Origin: Helicobacteraceae bacterium
Lineage (GTDB): Bacteria > Campylobacterota > Campylobacteria > Campylobacterales > Helicobacteraceae
DNA length: 16,436 nt
Direction of reading: 5' to 3'
Assembly: GCA_029258405.1 (NCBI GenBank)
Contig: JARHYY010000011.1
Location: 1 to 16,436, forward strand
Shown here: in pieces, positions 1 to 5,957 of the stretch
Numbering within the stretch: the first letter of the stretch is position 1
Layout of the letters: every line of letters starts with the position of its first letter
The notes under the pieces: model-generated
What the model was told of the DNA's origin: nothing
Database searches by the model: none
Seen by the model: the letters and a program-made list of their open reading frames with translations, nothing else
Program-made: the position numbers and the translations under genes

Positions 1-1290
1 GTAATGAATAGGGCAAATATTCTTTTAAAGATTGCTGATAGATTAGAAGAGCATTATGAGCTTTTATCACATGCTGAAACATGGGATAAGGGTAAGCCAA
101 TTAGAGAGAGTCGTGCTATTGATCTTGATTTAAGTGTTGATCACTTCCGCTATTTTGCAAGTTGTATTCGTGCTCAAGAGGGAGGGGCTTCAGAAATTAC
201 TTATGATTCTGTTGCATACCATTATCATGAGCCAATAGGTGTTGTAGGCATTATTGTTCCTTGGAATTTCTCTATACTTATGACTGTATGGAAAATTGCC
301 CCTGCTCTTGCTGCTGGAAACTCCATAGTCGTAAAGCTTGCATCCGCTACACCTGCTAGTGTGCTTGTCATGCTTGATGTGATTGGAGATTTATTACCAC
401 CCGGGGTTTTAAATGTAGTCAATGGAGAGGGCGGTAAGATTGGTGAATACCTTGCAACACACCCACGCATTGCAAAGGTAGCTTTCACAGGTTCAACAGT
501 TGTAGGCAGACAGATTATGCAATCTGCAACAAAAAATATTATCCCATGCACCTTAGAGCTTGGTGGAAAATCTCCTAATATTTTCTTCTCTGATGTATTA
601 GATCATGGAGATGCTTTCTTAGATAAAATCATTGAGGGATTATTATTTTTCTCATTCAATCAAGGTGAAAACTGCACATGCCCATCTCGTGCTATTATTC
701 ATGAAAGTGTATATGATAAACTCATGGAAAAGGCATTGCAAAGAGCAAGGGCTATCAAGCAAGGCAACCCGCTTGATGATGATACAATGATAGGTTCTCA
801 AGTTGATGAAAAACAAGTGCAAAGAATACTTGAATATATTGAAATTGGCAAAAAAGAAGGAGCAGAGCTACTCATTGGTGGCGAAAGAAACACAGAGGGC
901 GAGTTAGCAAAAGGTTGCTTTGTGAAGCCAACAATATTTAAGGGCAATAATAAGATGAGAATATTCCAAGAAGAAATTTTTGGACCTGTTACTGCTGCAA
1001 CCACTTTTAAAACTGATGCAGAAGCCTTAGAAATCGCTAATGATACAGTCTATGGCTTAGCAAGCTATATTTGGACAAAAGATATTGATAGGGCATATCG
1101 TTTTAGTAGGGGCATTAAGGCTGGTCGTGTATGGGTAAATTCACTTGATGATGCTCCAGCACATATTGCCTTTGGTGGATATAAGCAAAGCGGTATTGGT
1201 AGAGAAACGCATAAGCGAACTCTTGAAAATTACCAACAACTCAAAAGTGTAATGGTAAGCCATACGAATGATAGGTTTAAATTCTTCTAA
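1..1290 (+). CDS. Aldehyde dehydrogenase, ExaC/AldB type (5' partial)
   Basis: NAD(P)-dependent oxidation of an aldehyde to its acid, cytosolic. The frame is already open at base 1; the first Met (base 4) is probably internal, because family members are about 490-510 residues and only 428 are seen, so roughly 65-75 N-terminal residues lie outside the window. Counting from that Met, the Rossmann signature VPWNFS is at 85-90, the cofactor Lys at 111, FTGST at 161-165, the catalytic Glu in LELGGKSPN at 185, and the catalytic Cys in the GENCTC motif at 224. IFGPV and the C-terminal FGGYKQSGIGRE are intact. The ENCTCPSR context is typical of the ExaC/AldB branch rather than of betaine or succinate semialdehyde dehydrogenases. 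One oddity: the usual KPAxxTP reads KLASATP. The gene converges on the accessory operon. Substrate is not determinable; acetaldehyde-like is a family guess. Confidence 0.93.
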   Translation, partial: VMNRANILLKIADRLEEHYELLSHAETWDKGKPIRESRAIDLDLSVDHFRYFASCIRAQEGGASEITYDSVAYHYHEPIGVVGIIVPWNFSILMTVWKIAPALAAGNSIVVKLASATPASVLVMLDVIGDLLPPGVLNVVNGEGGKIGEYLATHPRIAKVAFTGSTVVGRQIMQSATKNIIPCTLELGGKSPNIFFSDVLDHGDAFLDKIIEGLLFFSFNQGENCTCPSRAIIHESVYDKLMEKALQRARAIKQGNPLDDDTMIGSQVDEKQVQRILEYIEIGKKEGAELLIGGERNTEGELAKGCFVKPTIFKGNNKMRIFQEEIFGPVTAATTFKTDAEALEIANDTVYGLASYIWTKDIDRAYRFSRGIKAGRVWVNSLDDAPAHIAFGGYKQSGIGRETHKRTLENYQQLKSVMVSHTNDRFKFF

Positions 1291-1314
1291 TTCTATCAAT
1301 TCCAAGCAAGAAAG

Positions 1315-1375
1315 CTCTCACTCTTAAGTGAGAGATGCATTGCATTAGAGCATGCTATATCCTCTAATGCAATGC
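1315..1375. terminator. Tandem hairpins in the convergent gap, possible bidirectional terminator
   Basis: Two perfect stem-loops lie back to back between the converging aldehyde dehydrogenase and GTPase genes. The first is CTCTCACT (1315-1322), loop CTTA, AGTGAGAG (1327-1334). The second is a perfect 14-bp inverted repeat, GCATTGCATTAGAG (1337-1350) and its complement (1362-1375), around an 11-base loop. The position fits transcription termination from both sides, but neither stem is followed by a clear T-run on either strand, so a factor-dependent stop, RNA 3'-end stabilisation or a protein-binding palindrome are alternatives. Confidence 0.5.
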
Positions 1376-1590
1376 TAGGCTAAAATTCTTAGAATATATC
1401 CCTAAAAACCCAATATCAATGAGCAATAATAGAATATAATCACATTTAAAATCTAAAAATGTTAAAGCTTATCAATACTACAACAAGGATTAACACACAA
1501 AAGCAAATCCTAAAAGATATAAAGAATATACAAATAATCGGAGCATTAATACTAAAATGATCGCCCTTAGGTTAATGGATAATATGAGCA
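1376..1590. other. Rest of the 1291-1590 gap: no gene seen
   Basis: AT-rich sequence between the hairpins and the end of the short GTPase gene. I see no ORF with a credible start on either strand. The minus strand just past the GTPase stop does not encode a lysine/glutamate-rich coiled coil in any frame, so the missing C-terminal half of that GTPase is not simply hidden behind one frameshift. Confidence 0.6.
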
Positions 1591-2745
1591 TTATTTTTTC
1601 TTTTTCTTGAATGCTTTTTCATTCGCTCTTAATTCAACAGCAATTTTACTCATCATTTTTCTTACAATATTTTTTTCAATCATCTCTAAGTTAAAAACGC
1701 TCTTATCATCAATAGAAATACTTTCAATATATTCTTGTAATGCTCTCTCCCAAATATCACCAAATATTCTCTTGAATTGCTTTTTAAGATTATCAAGATT
1801 ATCTTCTTCATCAAAGCTCATTGCCTCATTTTTCAGCAAAAAGAGCTTCACAAAAAATGATGATGTACTCAATATACATGCATTCTCAAAGTTGTTATTC
1901 TTTGCAAATGCCTCCACTTTCTTTATCGCCCTATTTTCATGAAAAAACCAATACTCTTTTAATTTTTCATAAAACTTTTCTGCTGTTTGTGCATGAGCAA
2001 CTTCATCTAAGCTTGCATTATCACTTAGAGCTAAATCAATTTTATTGATAATAAAAAATACCTCAAAATTAGAATCTTCCCCCTTTCTTTTCTTGAGCAT
2101 TTCTAAAACGCCACCTTTAGTAATTTCCAAACAAGCATCTAACTGCCCATAATCAAGTACCATTAATACCATATCAGATTCTGCAATCACTTTTTGTGTG
2201 CTTTTTAAATGTTTATGAGCATATTTATCGGTATTATTTATACCGGGGGTATCAATAATGATAAAATTAAATACATTTTTCTGATTTTGTAAATACATAA
2301 AATCCCAATGGAGGTGAATCTCCTTTACACCCATATACTTCTTATCATTATTCATAGAATCTTTACTTGCATAATGCTTTAACTCATGCTTGACTTCTTC
2401 AGCCACCAAGCTAAGAGATGAACCATCCTCAAATATAATATGTGCATGATTATTACTTATATCATTATCAGAATAAATATAAACTGGGCAATCTGTTGTG
2501 GCACAACTCAATGAAGGAAGAATATCATCTCCAAACCATGTATTTATAAGGCTTGTTTTTCCAGCACTCATATTGGCAACAAGTGCAATTTTATAAGGGT
2601 GATAGGCTTTAATGCTCTTAATTGTGCTTTTCTTTATCAATGGGTAGAGCAAATCCAAAAGAGCATGCACTTGTGCAATTTTTGTTAATTGAAGATTTTC
2701 AAGAATCTTTTCATAGTGTAATTCTTGAGAGTAATGAACTTCCAT
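1591..2745 (-). CDS. Short dynamin-like GTPase (GTPase head only)
   Basis: A 384-residue P-loop GTPase of the bacterial dynamin-like superfamily. Motifs in order: P-loop VANMSAGKTS (about 56-65), switch Thr in ATTDCP (82-87), DTPG (165-168) and NKID (234-237). It is clearly paralogous to the larger GTPase two genes upstream (shared DYGQLD, FEVFFIINKID, QFKRIF). It ends about 50 residues after the shared KRIF motif, in a lysine run (KKKKK) right before TAA. It therefore lacks the helical stalk and hydrophobic paddle that dynamin-like proteins use to assemble and bind membrane. Either it is a natural head-only partner or a 3' truncation. Start: ATG at 2745 sits six bases after AGGAAG; an in-frame TTG at 2751 directly abuts that site and is less likely. 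Last gene of the operon, 22 bases after the small membrane gene. Confidence 0.85.
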   Translation of the reverse strand: MEVHYSQELHYEKILENLQLTKIAQVHALLDLLYPLIKKSTIKSIKAYHPYKIALVANMSAGKTSLINTWFGDDILPSLSCATTDCPVYIYSDNDISNNHAHIIFEDGSSLSLVAEEVKHELKHYASKDSMNNDKKYMGVKEIHLHWDFMYLQNQKNVFNFIIIDTPGINNTDKYAHKHLKSTQKVIAESDMVLMVLDYGQLDACLEITKGGVLEMLKKRKGEDSNFEVFFIINKIDLALSDNASLDEVAHAQTAEKFYEKLKEYWFFHENRAIKKVEAFAKNNNFENACILSTSSFFVKLFLLKNEAMSFDEEDNLDNLKKQFKRIFGDIWERALQEYIESISIDDKSVFNLEMIEKNIVRKMMSKIAVELRANEKAFKKKKK

Positions 2746-2767
2746 TGACAACTTCCTATATGTATAA

Positions 2768-3031
2768 TCAAGCTCTTTTTTCTAAAGCATCTTTAATTTT
2801 TTTCACCAAATCAGGAAAATCTGTTACAGTAGTATTCAGCATTCCCTCTAAAATATCCCAATCTTTATCTCTAATACATTTTTCAATAGCATCCTTGTCT
2901 CTCTGATATCTTATTTTGTTACTGTTTGCTCTTTTGGTATTTTCAGTGCCTGATTTATTCTTATAGACACAATAAGCAACGAATGCAACTATTGCTACCC
3001 CTGCAACTACAAATGTTATTTTCTCATCCAT
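2768..3031 (-). CDS. Small single-pass membrane protein of the dynamin operon
   Basis: An 87-residue protein I do not recognise. It has a short acidic start, one hydrophobic segment (about residues 6-22, VVAGVAIVAFVAYCVY core) and a charged, helical tail with many Lys, Asp and Glu. The expected topology is an N-terminal membrane anchor with a cytosolic tail, but this is inferred. The start is well supported: AAGGAG, formed by the 3' end of the upstream GTPase gene, lies six bases before the ATG, and one base separates that gene's stop from this start. Lying between two dynamin-like GTPases suggests it is a membrane adaptor or anchor for them. Confidence 0.78.
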   Translation of the reverse strand: MDEKITFVVAGVAIVAFVAYCVYKNKSGTENTKRANSNKIRYQRDKDAIEKCIRDKDWDILEGMLNTTVTDFPDLVKKIKDALEKRA

Positions 3032-3032
3032 A

Positions 3033-5150
3033 TTAACTCCTTATTGAATTTTTTAAAACTGCTCTTTGATCCCTTATGTGTGCAAGTTTCTTTTCAGAAT
3101 CTTTTATGCTTCTTTGTAGCTCTGCAATTTGATTTAATTGTGCATTGCGAAGATCACTGAAAAGCCCTTTATTTTCTGAATCCAACTTAGCAATATTGTG
3201 TTTATGATTGCTGAGTTCATCATCACGAAACTTATTGATATTTTCTTGCAGATTTTTTTCAATAATCTCCCTAAGCTCTTTAGGATTAATATCAAAAGTA
3301 TGTTTTTCATCTTTTGTCTTTATAAGTTTTCTCTCACCAAAGAAAAAAGGGAAAATACCTTTAAGAAAACCCATAAATCCTCCTTCTTTTTCATATTTTG
3401 CTTCTTCAAAATTATATGCAAATGTGCTTGAAGGAATATCTACCTTAAAAGACAACAAATCATCAATATTGCATTCAAAAGCAACCTCTTCAATCTCTAT
3501 ATCCAAATCCTTCTCAATTTGCTTATGAATCTCTTTCTTAAATTTTTCAAAAGTATCTCTATACTCACGATTCATCTCTGCATAACTATTCTTTATATCA
3601 ATTTTAGTGTCTAAAAAATTATTTGCACAATCATTTATAAGACTATTGATATATTCTGGTGTTTTTTCTAATGCTCTATTGGCATGCTTTGTGCTCTTTG
3701 CTACAATATGAGCTTGCTTCACATATTTGTCTTTTTCATCTGTTTCAAATTTATTCATTATCCTCTTCGCATTATGTTCATCATTGCCCTGGGCTACAAA
3801 CTGCATAAAACAAAATGCCTTTTTTGCAATATCCTCAATTTCATCATAAAAATATTTTTGAATTGCTTGCTCTAAGGTTTGCTCTATCTCTTTTACAGCA
3901 TGCTCTTTAATATCATTATTTTTTTCTCTATATTGAGCTTCTAATTCTTGTGCTGTATGTTCCAAGAACTTTTTTGCTTGATTTAAACGCTCTTGTGCTT
4001 CTTGTTTTGGTTGCTCAAGGGTGTGCTGTGCAATACTCAAATGACGATCTTCTTCATTATATATCTCCATTACTTCTGCATGCCTTGCCTTAATAATTCG
4101 TTGCTTAACTTCTGTATCGATATAGCCATTAATATCACCCTCAAGCTTTTCAAAGCCAAGATATTGAATAAATTCTTCTTCCCACTGCTCAAAAATGCGT
4201 TTAAATTTTTTTTGAAATGATTCAAGCTTATCTTCATCATCATAATTCAAACATTCAATTCTTTTAAGAAGTTCATAATGTGAAGATACTGTATATATTT
4301 GTGCATCATTTATTCCATGTTTGTTGGCTGCTTCTTTAATCTTTTCTATCGCTTTCTTTTCATGTGTATTCCATTTTTCTTTATATTCCTTCTTATATTT
4401 TTCTCTATCTTTTGTTGTAATTCCTCTTACATTATCATCTATTGCCATATCAATTTTATTAATAATAAAAAATACCTCAAAATTCTTATCTTTATTTTTT
4501 CTCTCTCTAATCGTATTCCATAACCCTTGCTCATCACTTTCTAAATTTGCATCTAATTGCCCATAATCAAACATAAAAAGTGCCATATCTACATCATTTA
4601 ACACTGTTCTTGTTTGGTTTTTATGCTTGTCCTTATATTCGCCTCCTGTGCTATTTGGTCCTGGTGTATCAATAAATATGACCTTAAAGTCTTTATTTTG
4701 TGAATCATGAGCATTTTGGATATGTTTAAAAGGGTAGTATAAATTAATCTTATCTACATTTTTATACTTTTCATCTTTGCATTCCTCATCTTTCTGGGCA
4801 TATTGCTTGATTTCTTTCTCTAAGTTTTCTTGTATTGTAATTTTTGATTTTCCATCTTCAAATTCAAAAGTAATAACTGCTTTCTTTTCAATGTCTGGTT
4901 CTGATTCAATAAAGATTGCACAATCTGTTGTTGCATAATTAAAGGCGGGCAAAACATCTGCACCAAAAAGTGCATTAATGAAGGTAGATTTCCCAGTGCT
5001 CATATTTGCCACAACAGCAATTTTGTATTCTTGCTCATTGAGTTTGTCCTTAATGTCTTTAAGTTTTTTTACATATTCATTGTTTGAATACTGCTCAAAA
5101 TAAGCACTAAGTGCTTCAATATTATCATTAACTGTTTTTGCTGTTACCAT
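3033..5150 (-). CDS. Full-length dynamin-like GTPase
   Basis: A 705-residue bacterial dynamin-like protein, expected to hydrolyse GTP while remodelling or tethering membrane. GTPase motifs: P-loop VVANMSTGKS (46-55), switch Thr in ATTDCA (73-78), DTPG (161-164), NKID (231-234). A long Glu/Lys/Gln-rich coiled-coil region runs from about 345 to 435. A hydrophobic patch GGFMGFLKGIFPFFFG (590-605) between helical segments looks like the membrane paddle. A second coiled coil runs from about 625 to the end. The P-loop begins with Ala where the consensus GxxxxGK[ST] has Gly, in both GTPases here. Start: ATG 5150 overlaps the nuclease stop as TGATG, with AAGGAG seven bases upstream; an in-frame TTG one codon earlier is not needed. 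Known relatives by architecture include LeoA-type and Campylobacter DLP proteins; exact orthology is not claimed. Confidence 0.9.
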   Translation of the reverse strand: MVTAKTVNDNIEALSAYFEQYSNNEYVKKLKDIKDKLNEQEYKIAVVANMSTGKSTFINALFGADVLPAFNYATTDCAIFIESEPDIEKKAVITFEFEDGKSKITIQENLEKEIKQYAQKDEECKDEKYKNVDKINLYYPFKHIQNAHDSQNKDFKVIFIDTPGPNSTGGEYKDKHKNQTRTVLNDVDMALFMFDYGQLDANLESDEQGLWNTIRERKNKDKNFEVFFIINKIDMAIDDNVRGITTKDREKYKKEYKEKWNTHEKKAIEKIKEAANKHGINDAQIYTVSSHYELLKRIECLNYDDEDKLESFQKKFKRIFEQWEEEFIQYLGFEKLEGDINGYIDTEVKQRIIKARHAEVMEIYNEEDRHLSIAQHTLEQPKQEAQERLNQAKKFLEHTAQELEAQYREKNNDIKEHAVKEIEQTLEQAIQKYFYDEIEDIAKKAFCFMQFVAQGNDEHNAKRIMNKFETDEKDKYVKQAHIVAKSTKHANRALEKTPEYINSLINDCANNFLDTKIDIKNSYAEMNREYRDTFEKFKKEIHKQIEKDLDIEIEEVAFECNIDDLLSFKVDIPSSTFAYNFEEAKYEKEGGFMGFLKGIFPFFFGERKLIKTKDEKHTFDINPKELREIIEKNLQENINKFRDDELSNHKHNIAKLDSENKGLFSDLRNAQLNQIAELQRSIKDSEKKLAHIRDQRAVLKNSIRS

Positions 5151-5944
5151 CAAGCTGCTCCTTGTGCTTTTTGTTCTTGTTTATATGCTTTTATTTCATT
5201 TGTATAAATATTTTTATAGGATTCTATAATCTTCTCCTCAAAGCTATTTCGTGGATTATCTAAATCAATTTTTGGGATTTTATTGATTTTGTAATATTTA
5301 TTATCTTTCATATTTATATTTCTACCATCAGAATCTATTGTTTTAAGAGTAATATCTAATTGCCCTTCAGATTCTTTCATTTGAAATAATCTTGCCCTAT
5401 AATTACCTTGCTCAACTTTTTTCTTGATTTGTGAATAATATTTATTATCAGGATAAGCCTTTTCTAAGGTTTCTAACTTTGATACAATCCAATCTCTTGA
5501 CATTTGCTTGCCATCTTTGGTATCGCCAAGCCTAGAGTTTCCATATTTACTATCACAAATTAATACATCTGTGATAACTCCTTTTTTGATTTTTACATAT
5601 AAACCATCAATGCCATTAACGCCAACTTCTCCTTCCATCTTTTTCCAGCCACCATTATTCTTAAAATACTCATCCATGAGCCTCTCAGCAATATTGCCCT
5701 TCATCTTATTAATGACTACTTCGCATAATGTAGGAAATGCCTCTTTGATTCTCTGTGTTAGGGTATCTTCCACTTTAAAGCGATTGATTTCTTGAGCATC
5801 TCCAGATATTCCTAAAGCCTTGCTATTTTCCTTTAATTCTTGTGGGTTTAAACGCATATTCTTTAATTCAAAGCTTGGGCTTATAAGCTCTTTGGCTTGA
5901 GATGCTTGCTTGAATGTTGATATTAATGTTGATATTAATTCCAT
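5150..5944 (-). CDS. PD-(D/E)XK-type nuclease
   Basis: A 264-residue protein with a restriction-endonuclease-like core. The pattern is an early acidic residue in GNIAERLMDEYF (E87), GIDG (111-114, D113), then the strand DVLICDSKYG with D131-S132-K133 as the D-x-K pair, and a following QMSRDWI helix (147-153). This order (E, GIDG, [DE]-S-KYG, QMS.W) is the fold seen in restriction enzymes and polymorphic-toxin nucleases. It is an inference from motif order, not a database match. The N-terminal 80 residues are helical and unassigned; a perfect 12-bp tandem duplication there encodes LISTLIST. Start: GGAGGA ends six bases before ATG 5944, while a longer in-frame start at 5983 would lie inside the ATPase gene and has no site. 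It lies 13 bases after the ATPase stop and overlaps the next GTPase start, so it is translationally coupled to both. Likely cuts DNA supplied by the HerA-like motor. Confidence 0.78.
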   Translation of the reverse strand: MELISTLISTFKQASQAKELISPSFELKNMRLNPQELKENSKALGISGDAQEINRFKVEDTLTQRIKEAFPTLCEVVINKMKGNIAERLMDEYFKNNGGWKKMEGEVGVNGIDGLYVKIKKGVITDVLICDSKYGNSRLGDTKDGKQMSRDWIVSKLETLEKAYPDNKYYSQIKKKVEQGNYRARLFQMKESEGQLDITLKTIDSDGRNINMKDNKYYKINKIPKIDLDNPRNSFEEKIIESYKNIYTNEIKAYKQEQKAQGAA

Positions 5945-5957
5945 TATTGCTCCTCCA

